DNA of 64,000 bases from Chloranthus sessilifolius (GCA_021018995.1 CM037589.1:14027001-14091000); one strand, 5' to 3'; positions 12,740-25,551 are shown, numbered from the stretch's first letter. Numbers and translations: made by a program. Notes: generated by a model not told the origin, from the letters alone.

Positions 12740-13022
12740 CTCGCATCCATCGATCGATATTTTAAAATCTATCGATAGATTTGTATCTGAACGAAATATT
12801 TTATCTATTATATCTAATGGATTGATCGGCTCTTGTCCGAACAAAAAATCTTATTTACACTATAATTTTATTTTTTCACGACTAAAAACTTTATTTATAC
12901 TATAATTTCACTTTTTTACAACTAAAACTCAGTGTATATTAATCACTTATATTTTTCGATAGATGATTATGATCCATCTAATTTATTGTACCTCTTTAAT
13001 TGAAGCATTTAATAATAAATAT
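12740..13022 (+). mobile_element. LTR-like repeat copy C, left piece
   Basis: It matches 2680-2850 of copy A, including the GATCGATC-type palindromes, ACTAAAAMTYAGTG and ATTAATCACTT. The match stops at 13022, where the Tat-like retrotransposon starts, and resumes at 23334. Confidence 0.6.
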
Positions 13023-14294
13023 TATAGACATTTAAATTTGGCTTAAGACCCGATCGACCCATACATCGAGAACGGCGTACTCTCGAACTTTCGAAAGGAC
13101 CTCCCAAACCCTTAAAACTTAATCTAACCTTTAGAGTTATTCCAAAACCCTTAGAAAGCAACCCAAACCTTCCCAAACCTTTCCAAACCCTTAAAAAGCA
13201 TAAAACGGACCTATAGAATCCGTTTCAAATCAATTAAAGCAGCTGATGAAAAGAAAAGTGTCAAAATTTGCACAGATAATTTTTCAACCTAAGACCTATA
13301 CCATTAGAAAGTAGAGATTCTCATCTTTTTAACGAGCCAATTATCGCCTAATTTGGAGTTGTATATCAAAAGTTATGGACCATCCCAAAGCTTAGGATTT
13401 ATTTCTTTAGGACCCATATGCCCTTCCCAACCTTAGGTATCACCATTTTGTTATTTAAGTTAGCACCCCCACCATCCACCATTAAAACCCAACTCTTCTT
13501 CTCCAAACTCTTAAAAACCTCAAAAACCTTAAATTTATGATTACCTAATTTCTAAACCCATTAGTGACCTAATCACTCACTAATCTACCGTTTCTTTATA
13601 AATAGAGAGTCACCCCCCCCCCCACCCCCCTCTCTCTCTCTTGTTTAAGGACCTTTGAAATCTCAGAGAAAAAACTCTACGTAAATCTCCTCTCATTTCC
13701 AAGCAAAAACTCATCCAAGCCTTAAAATTTTAGTTCTTCCCTTGCCATTGCTTTTTCATCTCCATCATTCTCAAGCTTTAGAACTTTGGCCAACTATCTG
13801 ACAACATCATCTCAGACCCTCTGGTTCCGAAGCCCTATCTAGTTAAAAAACGCATCTCTAACCCATTTGCTATCGGAAGCTCACCGGTGCTGCATCCACG
13901 CGAAGATCTGATCACAGTTCTACAAGGGTCCAAGAGTTCCGGCTCTCCCCTCTATTTCTCTACCTTTTTTATTTATTTTTCCTTTATCCTAAGATTTGGG
14001 CCGTTACGCCGTTGAAATTTCGGTGTTTGCGGAAAGTCCAATAGGATCGGTGCGCCTTCAGACAAGAGTAGAAACCGCTTACGAGCAGGTTAATCGGGTG
14101 CCTAACTCCTTCCCAATTGATAACCGAAACCCCTACCCAATAGCCTTTGACGTAGACCGGATCGGAGTCAAATCGAGCACTTCGGTACACACGATCTTGA
14201 TTTTGGATATCCCGGGATACCAAAAGCTCCGGGTAGCAACTCCATTTTTTTTAGCGCATCGTCGCGGCGGATTAATGAAATCCACGGTTGCACA
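13023..14294 (+). repeat. 5' LTR of the Tat-like element
   Basis: It starts TATAGACATT (TGTAGACACC in the other LTR) and ends GGTTGCACA. It has GATCGACCCATACATCGAGA near 13051 and ATAAATAGAGAGTCACCCC near 13597, which resembles a TATA/promoter region. It is about 110 bases shorter than the 3' LTR, mainly because a stretch of about 127 bases after AAAAGTTATG near 13376 is missing here. Confidence 0.75.
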
Positions 14295-14295
14295 A

Positions 14296-14312
14296 ATGGC
14301 AATGGCGACTCC
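14296..14312 (+). promoter_or_regulatory. Primer binding site
   Basis: TGGCAATGGCGACTCCGCTA follows the 5' LTR. The TGGCGACTCCGCT core is the form expected in Tat/Ogre-lineage elements, reported to pair with a tRNA-Arg 3' end. The lineage call rests largely on this and on the polypurine tract. Confidence 0.5.
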
Positions 14313-14412
14313 GCTAAAGATGTAGCTTGTAGAGCTTCCCCTTTAAGTTTTAGCCTTTTATTTTTGCATGTGTTTTATTTATTTATTTACTAACCTTTCT
14401 TGTCTTTTCTAT

Positions 14413-14700
14413 ACTTACCCTTACGATTTCACATGTTTTTATACTTACCCCTACCATTCGGTCATTTACTTGCCTTAGCCAATTGGCGGGCCTACTTGAA
14501 CACTTTTATACTTATCCCTACGATTTAATCATTTATGCGCCTTAGCCAATTGGCGGGCCTACTTAAGCATTTTTATACTTACCCCTACATTTCAGTCATT
14601 TACGCGCCTTAACCGATTGGCGGGCCTATTTGGTGTATTTAAATTCCGTCATTTACACTCCTTAGTCGTTTGGCGGGTTACTTGCTAATTTATATTCATA
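14413..14700 (+). repeat. Leader minisatellite, 66-67-bp units
   Basis: Three full units and partial ones follow the pattern ACTTACCCCTA, TCATTTACGCGCCTTAGCCA, ATTGGCGGGCCTACTT, with starts near 14443, 14509 and 14576. They lie in the untranslated leader between primer site and gag. Confidence 0.75.
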
Positions 14701-15480
14701 TTTCATCAGTAGACGTCGGCTCGTAAAGGCGGCACAGGTTTGTCACCACCCGTTTTTGGCCTTAAAGAAAACTCCCTAAAATTGAACCAACGAGGGACTT
14801 AATTCATTTTTGCATAGGTAAATTTTAAAGGGGTTCGAAAATAGGTAGCGATACATCTGTCCAAGTTTCAAATAGAGTGGCAGCCCTAGTGGTGATGATC
14901 CCTAAAAGAATCACCCTATCCAGTACCTAAGAAGGTGCTTGCGCCGGAGGTTTATCAGGTGGGTGACCGAACTTGTTACAAAGCTTTAAAACCCTTAGGG
15001 GAGCGCTAGCGAAATCGAAAAACGCCTTATATCCTCTAGACAAGGAAAGGAGGGACCCGAAAAATAAAGAAAAAGTCCCAAGGGGCATTGCCCCGACCCC
15101 CTGCCTAGTGGTTTAACACTCCCGATAAATCTTACACATTTGACACCCAATACGCCATCGCCGATCAAAAGTGGTCGCTCTCACATCCGAGGGATCGGGT
15201 TGTTGCATAAATTTTTGTGCCCTTACATAGATCAAATGATTTCCTTTTATTCTTCCAAGACACATCGGGATCCCGCCGTGGGAGGCATTTGGGGTGTGAA
15301 CACCACCCGAAAAAACAGTTCCAAGGCCCCAAAGATTTTCAAGATTCATTTTTTCCAGAAAAATTTAAAATTCCAAAGAAAAACCGTATATATACAAAAT
15401 CATCCAAAAAGCGAGAACTTGTGGTGTCGTAACCACGGCATCGCCGTACCCACCACCACCATCCCACATCTACCTAAGTT

Positions 15481-15879
15481 ATGTCTAATTTCCCTCAAAC
15501 CACCCAAGTCATGTTCAATTCTCCCCAATCCACCCAAAGCATACCCCATTCTTACTCCACTTTCACCCAACATACACCCCAATTTTCATACACTTCTCTA
15601 AATCCACACCATTTTTCCTCCATTATCCCCCAAAATACACCCCATTTTCCTTCTACATCCAATCCACCCCATTTTTCATCCAAATCAAATCCCCCCAATT
15701 TTTCACCTTTTCCCAACTTTCCCCCATCCACCATGCTAAATTTTCCCCCATCCACTCCACTTGCACCCTACTTTTTCTTCAATCCAAATACACCAAATTT
15801 TCTCCCATCTGCTCAGGCCATGCCCAATTTTTCATATGCACCCCATTATCCCTCTACAACCACGCCAAATCCACCCTAG
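15481..15879 (+). pseudogene. Low-complexity Pro/Ser/Asn-rich frame, gag leader remnant
   Basis: A 132-codon frame beginning MSNFPQTTQVMF and made of degenerate repeats such as NPPHFSS and NTPNF. The same composition continues in other frames to about 16130, so the original frame was longer and has shifted. There is no zinc knuckle or recognised domain. Its position after the leader suggests the N-terminal part of a gag protein, but low complexity makes homology uncertain. Confidence 0.35.
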
Positions 15880-16462
15880 TTTCCCTCATTCATCCAAATC
15901 ATGCCCAATTTTTCCCCATCCACTCCAAATTTATCCCATTTTCCATCCAACCCAAATACTTCCATTTTTTCCCCATCTATCCAAACCATGCCAAATTTTC
16001 CTCACATCTACCAAAAATCCAACCCACATCTCCACATTTACCTAAAGCATGCCTAATTTTCCCCATCCACATCTAATTTACCACATTTCCCTCTCATTTC
16101 AACACCAAATATACCCATTTTTCCTTCTACCTCCACCTAAGCATTGCCACCACCACCTCACACCTCAAGTGAGCCATCCACATCCGTCCCCGTATCCAAT
16201 CCTATGTCAATAATCCAGGACATAGCGAGGGAATACACTGCTTGGAAGGCTTCATGAAGCCTTCCTAATCCATCATCAGGCCCTCAGCATACCCTCCAAA
16301 ATCCCAATACCTTCCAACACCCTCATTACCAATATCCAACTCGATCCCCTCAACAACCATTTCAATCTGATCCACAACACCTTTCTCAATCCTCATTCAA
16401 CCAAACCTAAGCACCACAAAAACTTTCCCCAAACATAATCCATGTCCCTCCCATGGATGGCG

Positions 16463-17496
16463 GATGGTGATCGATTTTAAGTGTAACCCTTGCAAGTGCA
16501 CAAGATCTATTGCAGTATGGCAAAAACAAGGGTGTCGAACCCACAGGGAAATCTGAATTTTTAATTAATTCTTTCAGGGATTTAAAAACATCCCCAAGGA
16601 AGTACCAAGGGGCAGATTCAATTTACCAAAAATTTATCACTTTTTCCTAAATGCAGAAAAATAAATTAATCTAAACAACTAATTACCGATGAATCTAAGA
16701 ACAATATTTAAATAAGATCAAGAAACATATTACCCCAGATTTACTGATTTAGCCGCTCATCTTTGGTGTATGATCTCCTTGTTCATTCAAAGTCATTCCT
16801 CTTTTTATTTCTTCCCAAGAGATATTTGTTTACAATGCTCTCTCCTAAATACAATCTATGCTTTAAAAGAAAACAATGCAAATCCTAGGTACAATCTACC
16901 ATGATCAAAACCCTAGAAGAAGGAGAGAAGAAGACCTTAAAAAGATGAAAAGAAGTTCCCCAAAGACAAAAAAATCTCAAAAGATATCAACACCAAGTCC
17001 AAAAAACAGAGCCCTATTCAAAGCTTTAGTTTCCTTTTTATAATGGCCGAGCACACCTAAACCTAATTGCCTCAATCGATTAAGCCAGAAGTCTCAATCA
17101 ATTGAATTTGAGTTCGAATTTCTTTAGGGCACTTCTGCCTTATCTGTCAATCGATTGATTTTCATGTCTCAATCGATTGATTTTCAGGGCTGAAGTTTTA
17201 TTTCATCTGTCAATCGATTGACAATGATTCCTCAATCGATTGACTCTTCAATGTAAAGTCTCCTTTCTTGATGGATACTGATTCTCTTCTCGGATCTCAA
17301 TGCTTCTTTGGACCTTTTTGTCCATAGCTCTTGCATAGCCTTTAATTTCCTTCTTTTAGGCTTTTGAACGATCTAATGGTCGGAAACACCTGTAAACATC
17401 AAAACCTCACAACAACAATCAGATGCTTTCATCGAACAGCTAAATGTAGGATTTAAGGTGTGAAATATAGTCATATGATCAGCACCGATCAGATGG
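16463..17496. mobile_element. Solo LTR with perfect 5-bp target duplication
   Basis: The element runs from 16468 (TGATCGATTTTAAG) to 17491 (GCACCGATCA). It starts TG, ends CA and has short terminal inverted repeats TGATCG/CGATCA. GATGG is present directly on both sides (16463-16467, 17492-17496). It contains CAAGGGTGTCGAACCCACAG, common in some plant LTRs. It interrupts the gag-like region of the Tat-like element. Between 17070 and 17255 it carries several CAATCGATTG palindromes. Confidence 0.75.
17070..17255. repeat. CAATCGATTG palindrome cluster
   Basis: CAATCGATTG or its close variants (CAATCGATTAAG, CAATCAATTGA) occur seven times in about 185 bases. The motif differs from the CGATTAATCG palindrome at 720-1330, but the arrangement inside an LTR is alike. 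Confidence 0.8.
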
Positions 17497-18720
17497 CAAG
17501 AGAGCTTGGTTGGTGAATTCAAACCCAAAGAGGCTATTGGCCCGCCTCAATTCACGATGGTGAAACATGACACTCTCTCACCGAAGAAAGGGGGTAGGTG
17601 TCGATTTAAGACAATGCCATGCATGAGCAGGAAAAATGAGGCATCTTCCTCAAGGTTGCCGGTAAGCAAAATCGAGCCTTGCATGGGTCCACTCAATCTA
17701 GCAAACTATTTTCCCTCAACCTCAAATGGTCAAGCTATTAGATTGCCGACTGAGGGAGATATCATGGACAATGAGTGGTTCTTCGACGATCAAGAAAATG
17801 ATGATGAGGTATTTGAAAGTGAGATCATGAGCTAACATATTCGAGTCATCACTTCTCAAAACCGGTGCAATATGAAGGTTCAAATCTGGACCTACTAAAA
17901 GGTCTCTCATCCATGCCAACTATTAATGCGTCTCAGGAATCACATGCGCCACCCAAGAAAATATGGAGACGCCAATTCAAAGGCCGTTTGCCTTCATCTA
18001 ATCCAAAGCCCCACGAAAATGTCAAAATCTCTTATGATCCTCAAACGTAGGATGAACCCGTAGAGGCAATGGATCAAGATGAGGGTGAAGGACCAAGGCA
18101 AAGGCATCCCCAAGGAGAGGCACACCTCTACCCTCATGAAAAAATGAAAGAGCAGATCAATGAACCTCGTACAACCTTTTTAGAGGGGTTACTCGAAAGC
18201 CGAGTGGCACTAGAGTCAAAAGAGGTGCACGTCGAGTGAAGAATAAAATCACTAGCAAGGCCTGTAAATCGAATAATTCAGATTCCCGATGAAATTGGAG
18301 TTCACTCATCATCTCAAAGCATTCAAATCAATAGATCAACATCGAGCATCTACATCCAAAAAAAAAAAATTCACCGATTAGCTACTATGTCTGCGTCCGT
18401 TCGGTGATTCTCTTTCATACATTAATACACAAATTAGGCAGGGGGATGCACTTCAAGTCAAAGAACCAGGAGATGACTCATCGATCGTCCATTTCTCAAA
18501 ACTCTGCCAATGAATCGTCAACAAAGAATATATCAATTGGCCCACCAAGGATATGAACTCATCAGAAGATACCTCCTCTACCAGCAAAGGAGTTTTATTA
18601 CAGCCGACTCTACCCACCAGTTTTTGAACTTAGCAATCAAGATGCAACCACTTTGTTCAATGGTACTCTCAACAGGGAACAACGATATATCATTAGGGAG
18701 GATCCCCTAAAGCACTTTCC
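17497..18720 (+). pseudogene. Degenerate gag/pol-region coding remnant
   Basis: Open stretches at 17506-17835 (RCRFKTMPCM, LPTEGDIMDNEWFFDD), 17865-18050 and 18510-18710 continue from the gag-like side of the solo LTR and are broken by stops and frame changes. The FFDDQENDDEVFE stretch is acidic. No protease, reverse transcriptase or integrase motif was recognised. Read as retroelement coding sequence only because it lies between the LTRs. Confidence 0.4.
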
Positions 18721-19425
18721 TAGTCTCATTTTACAAATGGGCGAAAATCATTTTCCTGAACCAATCAACGCTGGATATGTATAATGATTCTACTCATAGT
18801 CTCCCGCGGCAAGGTAAGTGCTGATTAAAATGGATACATGACTGCTTAAGGGCCCCTTAAAAGAGGCCATCATTTTAAAGCTAAGTAGCCAAAAAGCATC
18901 CCTGAATACTCATACTATCTGCTACACCCATTGAGCCAATAGTCTTTCCTTCGCAACCCCTCCCAAAAATAGAGAAAAGGTAGTGAAAATGTACATACCA
19001 AACAAAAAAAAATCAAAAAAGAGTTATCATAAATTTAAAAAAAATCAGAAAAGTAAAACCCTAAAAAATGGAAGTCAGAAAAGAAAGTAAAAGGAATAGA
19101 AAATTCATGGGGCATGTACAGAAAAAAATCCTTCAGGGAAGAAGTGTATTACAGCATCTAGAACCCAATCAACGAAAACCTTTAAACCCAATAATACCTT
19201 CAAAATTCCTAACTTATCCCTTTTTAGCCCATGGCCACAATGCATCCCTGAAAAAAGCTCTTTTTAAGGTCTACGAGCAGTCATGATATCTATTAAGTTA
19301 GCACAAGCCTAACTAAGAGACAATAAAAGAAACTTCATCCATCCAGCCACGATGGAATCAGTGTCCTTGTCCTTTGGTCTTTAAAAAAAAAAAAAAAAAA
19401 AATTTACAAGCTCAAAATAAAAAAG

Positions 19426-19622
19426 GACGTGGTGAAAACCCATAAAGACGCCACTGATAAAAAGAACGAGCCTATCCCGACTAGGTGAAAACTTGAAAAG
19501 GCACCTGGGATAAAAATGTAAGATCCCATGGACGTAGTGAAAACCCGAAAGAGCGCTATGGGTAAAAAAGAGGGCGATAACAGGCGTAGTGAAAACCCAT
19601 CTTAGGCGTTGTGAGTAAAAAA
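19426..19622 (+). repeat. Four tandem units of 52-53 bp
   Basis: Units start near 19426, 19479, 19531 and 19583. Each has GACGTRGTGAAAACCC followed by a diverged segment ending GGGTAAAAA. Such GTGAAAACCC repeats lie in the 3' non-coding part of the element. Confidence 0.8.
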
Positions 19623-19623
19623 G

Positions 19624-20140
19624 GTTTGAAAAAAAAAAGAAGAAAGAAAAAAAAAAAAAAAAAAAAAAAAGAAACTAGAAAAAAAAAAAAAAAAAGGGGC
19701 AGAAAGCTTTTGGAAAATACAGGTACTGCATTTCGGAGTCCTTAGACATTTGTTGCAATTAGACAAACACTTACTAGGCTGTTTCAAGGCATGATAAAAG
19801 GTTGAAACAATTTCGAGGGCTGAACACCCTAATCTTTGAAGGCTAGCGAATGCCCCAAAGAGTCTAAACTGATCAAGGCAATAATAGAAAAAAAAAATTA
19901 GACGATTTTGAGTCACACGCCTTTCCAATCTGAATATCATGATAATGGCCACTTTCTTTTCGTCTTTGAAAAATAGTAATAATAATAATAATAAAATATA
20001 AAAAAAAAAAGAGGAAAAAAATATATTATTGCTCCTTTTTATGTCCATGTACATATGTGTCGCATCATACTTTTGTCTCAAAAAAAAGGGGGGTGGGGGG
20101 GAGGGGGGGGAGAAGAAATAAGAAAATTAAAAAATTATAT
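19624..20140. repeat. Poly-A/poly-purine low-complexity tract
   Basis: Runs of A and AAG from 19624 to 19696 and GGGGG runs near 20088-20112. The Phe-rich reverse-strand frame here is an artefact of poly-A. Confidence 0.7.
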
Positions 20141-20728
20141 ATAAAGTCCAAAAAAATCCCAAAAAAATATGAAAAAAAATGTAGCTAAAAGTCTGCTTCT
20201 TCTTCTATTTTATTGTCTATATAAATAAAAACGGACTAACACTTTCTTGAGAATATGCAGGAACATCAAATGACTCAAAGTCTCGAATCAAACAACCTCT
20301 CGAGTTGTCAGGACATTCCATGTCAACGACGACTATGGACGGATCAGACGAAGCATCTCACCACTCACCTAAGGCGTTTGGTCTATTTCAAAAAAAATGA
20401 AAGAAAGGAAATCAAAAATAATAAATAAATAAATAAAAAGAAAAATAAAAAATGAAGAGGAAAAAGGAAAAAATACATCTGTATTTTCATTGTGCTTTTT
20501 TCACACAGCTACGCACATGTGTGCTTCAATGCGGTAAAATGACTATTTTACCGACAACGCAGTTGTGCTAAATTAATGTCCTAAGTTTAAGGTTTTCCTT
20601 AGATCTTTGAATCCTACTTCAAAGTAGGAGCAACGGTGTCAATCCCGATCAAACAGTCGATGTTTAATCAGATTGATTCCACCGCTAAATATTTGCGTTG
20701 ATCACTCCCTTTTACATGAACAAATGAT

Positions 20729-21015
20729 GTATGTTTAAAGCTGTCTGAGAATGAGCCGTTCTACATGCATATTTGAACATAGTTGTTTGATATGTAATTC
20801 GTATCTGACAGGTTGGTCTTAACCGACGATTGACCTTTTTGTCTATGTTGTCCGGGCGAGTGCCCTCCGAAGTTTGAGGTCCAGATAACTCCGTTGTCAA
20901 AAAGGTCAATCGTCGATTAAGACCAACCTGTCAGATACGAAATTACATATCAAACAACTATATTCAAATATGCATGTAGAAGGGCTCATTCTCGGCCGCA
21001 AGCTTTTAAACATAC
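20729..21015. repeat. Long inverted repeat, arms about 113 bp
   Basis: The left arm (20729-20840) from GTATGTTTAAAGCT to GACGATTGACCTTTTT is the reverse complement, with a few differences, of the right arm (20899-21015). The loop is 58 bases. Part of the loop (TCCGGGCGAGTGCCCTCCGA) recurs in diverged form at 21312-21366. It lies in the 3' non-coding region of the Tat-like element. Confidence 0.85.
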
Positions 21016-21951
21016 ACGGTATCCCTTAGATAGGCGCCATGCGTCAGGGTATCTATAGGATAGTCATTTGTTCCTGTAAATTGTACCCGAACGGGATCTG
21101 GGTCGAGACTTCCATCGCCTTATTTTTTATCATCCCTAATGGGTGCATGTTTATGCATAGTCGTTTGTTTGTAATATTATTGATGACATAGACCAAGATT
21201 GGATGTCTCCTTCTGTGGACACCTAATTTTGGCCCGATCCTTTCGATATCACATGAACTTGAGTATCTTAGCTTCGATTTTGTCAAACTATTTCGGAGAA
21301 ATAGACTTTTGGTCTGCACTATCTGGGCGTGCGCCCTCAGGGGTTTGAGGTCCGGACAGCCCGTTACAAAAAAAAAATTGAAAGTGGCACATTCGCCCAA
21401 AAAACATTGCGACATCAATATTTGCTCCATTCGGATAGTTTTGCTAACTTAACTTCGACATTAATGGGTTCGCTCAAAGATCTCGAACCCTATCTCGCGT
21501 AGGGGCACCCGTGGCTGATCAAGTGGGGAAATCAATGCCTCATGAGATTGGACACAAACAGTTGATCTTTGCGTCTTTGCTTTACACCAATCTTTAAGTA
21601 TAGATCGATCACCCTCCCGCTCGTGGGGCTGTGTTATTCGGAATGAAACTCAAACATCGAGCATAATCACATCATCTCAGTTATACCCAGTAATGTCGCT
21701 AAGCGCTTGGGGACCAATGATCTCGAGGAGCATAAGTTTTTCCAAGTATTGGGGCTTCAGCTACTTTCCTTTCCGAGTGATGCACGCTATCCCAAGTGTT
21801 GGGCTTACATCACTCTTTCTATTTTCTCTTTCTTTTTAATGTTTAAGGTTTGTTTTGAATATGGCGGACTCGTTAGCGTGCCTTGGGCCTCTTCAGATGT
21901 CTCTTTTTTTGGCATACGATCGTTACTGATCGGATACCAAAGATGGGCATC

Positions 21952-23333
21952 TGTAGACACCCAAATTTAGCTCAAGGCCCGATCGACTCATACATCGAGA
22001 ACGGCGCATTCCCGAGCTTTCGAAAGCACCTCCCAAATCCTTAGAACTTAATTTAACCTTTAGAGTCTTTCTCAAACCCTTAGGAAGAAATCCAAACCTT
22101 CCCAAACCCATAGAAAGCCTAAAACGAACACATAGCACCCGTTTCAAATCAATCAAAATAGTTGATGAAAAGAGGAGTGCCAAGGTTTGCACAGATAGTT
22201 TCCCAACCTAAGGTCTATACCATTAGAAAGTAGAGGTTCTCATCTTTCCAATGTGCCAAGAATCACCTAATTATGAGTTGTATATCAAAAGTTATGACAC
22301 TTTGAAAATTGTGAATTTGTACTGGAAATTGTAAAATCGGGTCATAACTTCTCAAAACTCAAAAAACCCATGTTTAAAAAATAATTGATTTGGAAATTGG
22401 GGGTTTGACTTGTGGACCATCTCAAAGCTTGGAGTTTATTTCTTTAGCGCCTATATGCCCTTCCCAACCTTAGGTATCATCCTTTTCCTATTTAAATTAT
22501 CACCCTATCATCCACCATTAAAATTCAACTCTCTTTTTCAAGCTCTTCAAAATCTCAAAAATCCTAGATTTAGAATTACCTAATTTCTAAACCCATTAGT
22601 GACCTAATCACTCACTAATCCACCCTTTTTATATAAATAGAGAGTCACCCCCCCTCCCTTGTTTAAGGACTTTTGAAATCTAAGAGAAAAAACTCTACAT
22701 AAATCTTCTCTCATTTCCAAGTCTTAGAACTTTAGTTCTTTCCTTGCCATTGTTTTTCCATCTCCATCATTCTCAAGTTTTAGAACCTTGGCCAACTATC
22801 TCACACCATCATCTCAAACCCTCTAGTTCCCAAGCCCTAGCTAGTTAAAAAACTCATCTCTAACTCATTTACTATTGGAAACTCACCGGTGTCGCATCCA
22901 CGCGAAGATCTGACCACGGTGCTACCAGGGCCCGAGATCTCCAGCTCTCCCCTCTATTCATCTACCTTCTTTATTTACTTTTCCTCTATCCTAGGGTTTG
23001 AGCCGTTACGCCGCCAAAATTTTGGTGTTTACGGAGAGTCTAATAGGATCAGTGCGCCTTCGGACAAGAAGAAGTGCCACTCATTTTTATGTTTATTTTT
23101 TGTCATAGTAGAGACAACTTACGAGCAGGTCAATCAGGTGACTAACACCTTCCCGATTGATAACTGAAGCCCCTACCCAAGAGCCTTTGGCATAGACCAG
23201 ATCAGAGTTAAATCGAGCACTTCGATGCACACGAACTTATTTTGGGTATCCCGAGACACCAAAAGCTCCGGGTGGCGACTCCATTTTTTTTAGCGCATCA
23301 TCGCGACGAATTGATGAAATTCACGGTTGCACA
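21952..23333 (+). repeat. 3' LTR of the Tat-like element
   Basis: It starts TGTAGACACCC directly after a purine-rich AAAGATGGGCATC and ends GGTTGCACA. It is colinear with the 5' LTR but keeps about 127 bases (about 22291-22418) that the 5' LTR lacks. Many substitutions and small indels between the LTRs show an old insertion. Confidence 0.75.
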
Positions 23334-24331
23334 AGTATATATATATCACTTTTATCGCTTCAACGCGATCACTTCGATAACACGATGTATTAGAATTTCA
23401 ATACCTCGTGAAAATCGAACTCTGACCTTCAAGTTATCGAAAACACACTAATTACTCCCCTACTCTATATTTATTGACGTGTTATATAAATAAATAAATG
23501 TATAAACATAACAATAATCCTAATATAAAATTTTATATGTTTGATAATTATATGACTCCATCAATAGCTTAGTGTACGAGTTAAAAATATGTTAGGTCAT
23601 ATAACACGAGTGTTTGAGATCATTCCTACGCTTGGGCGTGGTGATTCGCTGAGATCAAAATGAGGAATATATCGTATTCACATGTCTTACAACTCATGGT
23701 GATATGAGACTCATGACAAGTACGGTGAGTGTGAATTCAGTGTAACCTCGTATACAGTGACCCTATCACCCCGAGTTTTAATACGAGTCGATAAAATATG
23801 AGATATGATACGAGATTCGAGCCTTAGGCCTTAATTGTAGTGAGATTTCTTTTGCGGTCACGTGAAACTCAGAATGTTGACGTCTATGTATGAATATAAT
23901 CCTCTATTGTAGTAAAAGCTACCTCACAAAGTACATTCAAATTTCTACGAAACCTTTTCCTTGGGAAGCATGATTTAAAGAAGTTACATCATTATAGTTT
24001 ATCTTATAATTAAATTGTAAGAATATGATAAGATGCGAGTATGAGATAAGATAAGCTATGAGTACGATTATAAGACACCGCTGTGTAGGCCAGTAAAAGA
24101 TTATGAACTTATGTATTTATACGTGTCGTTCCTTGCATAGCCACCATAAAAGCAATAACGTCATTCAGCCAAGATAGGTCTCTATGAGACATTATGAGTA
24201 TGAGTATATTATGAGTTACGTTTGGCCATTATGTCTCCCCATTAGGCTGGATGGAGGAGTATGAGTATAACACAAGGGAGTTATGAAATTGTGGTATGAT
24301 ACTATGGTGACCCTCATATGGTAGCTCGAGC

Positions 24332-25187
24332 AGTATGTCACGGAGGCACAGCTTGACACTGGCTATCACACCCGTGCGGCGCCTCAATGTCGTGTGCAAC
24401 AAGGCCAGCCTACCCAACCATCAGACTCTGATGTCACCAGCCCAGAGGACAGGAATTCCTGTTCATGATTGCTTTCTCTCGAGGTCAATCATTCATCGCA
24501 TTGTGCCCCTTACGACACCCATGCTAGCACTTCTGTGTATCGCTTGGCCTGCTCAAGCTTTAACCTTGCGTGCCCTGCACTAGTACCTCGCTTCGCACCA
24601 ATGGCATACAACTCCTCATGTTGCCCATTCCAACATAACTCACCGACATATCAGACTAAGTCCGCCATTGTGTGTGTTCCCCGTTACTAACACACGCTTG
24701 CATCCGACCCTCAACTATCATGCACTATCGTGTCCCACGTAGCCCTCGAGCGCCTCCCTCATTGTTGACCAATGTGCATCGCGACGTCTGCCCGGGGCCA
24801 CATGACAACCTCGCCTTAGGTGTCACACGACATTACTGAAGCAACGTCCTAGGCCCACCTTTTAAGGCCTAGGAGACACTTGCGTACCCTCTGACGACAA
24901 AAGGCCTCGTATGGGTGGTAAGGATATCATCCAGCACCTCTCCCACATAGATGTTTCAAACACCATCTAAGGATAAATAATCTGAGGACCTCAAACATAT
25001 TGGTTTGTCGTACCCCCATGGCACACGGACTCCTTCTGTGACACACAGTGTCATCCCCACACCACTACGCCCATAACTCCTCGCAACATCTTTCCATGCA
25101 ACCATGTCGTGAGCGCATCACACCACCAACCAGCTCCAAGGCCCCCACGCCTTCCTGCTGCTATCCCGAGTTTTGACCCCCTCACAA
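24332..25187. mobile_element. GC-rich insertion of about 856 bp in copy C
   Basis: Copy A reads GCTCGAGCAGCGACTCTGGC without a break, while copy C has about 856 extra bases between GAGCAG and CGACTCTGG. The insert is much richer in C and G than its surroundings. It starts TATGTCACGGAGGCACAGC and ends near CCCCTCACAAG. No clear target duplication, terminal inverted repeat or domain was seen. Origin unknown. Confidence 0.5.
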
Positions 25188-25551
25188 GCGACTCTGGCAC
25201 AGGTCGTTTAGGATTTTATGAGTATGTTAGTTACACTTATACAATTTACAGACGTGTATGCGAAAATAATAATAAGATATAGTATATTACGAGTTATGGT
25301 GAGGTACGTTAAAATATAAGTGTTTAGATCATGATCCTGCATTTATGATTATGATACGAGTTTTATGATATGCACTTGATTTCATTATGTTCTTTCAGAT
25401 TTCTTGTTATATTATGTTTATCATTCACTTGATGCACCCACAATGCATCTGAGTAGTATGGGGTGGATTGATAGTGTATCCATTGAGTTTACGTTACTGA
25501 GTAAACTCATCTCACGATAATCTAACAGTTACAAATGATTACACTGGTGGA

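Larger units (their letters stand above)
13023..23333 (+). mobile_element. Tat/Ogre-like Ty3 LTR retrotransposon, decayed
   Basis: Two homologous LTRs (13023-14294 and 21952-23333) face the same way. Just after the first is TGGCGACTCCGCT, resembling the primer site of plant Tat/Ogre elements. Just before the second is AAAGATGGGCATC, a polypurine-tract-like sequence. Flanking AATAT (13018-13022) and AGTAT (23334-23338) differ by one base and are a plausible 5-bp target duplication. The interior has low-complexity and gag-like frames full of stops, but no reverse transcriptase, RNase H or integrase was recognised, so it is non-autonomous or heavily deleted. It splits LTR-like copy C. Confidence 0.75.

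Noticed and set aside
13996-14325. 109-codon open frame in the 5' LTR
   Set aside because: Not open in the matching part of the 3' LTR, and it crosses the LTR end and primer site.
19602-20081. 159-codon Phe-rich reverse frame
   Set aside because: Produced by poly-A and poly-AAG tracts; no protein-like sequence.
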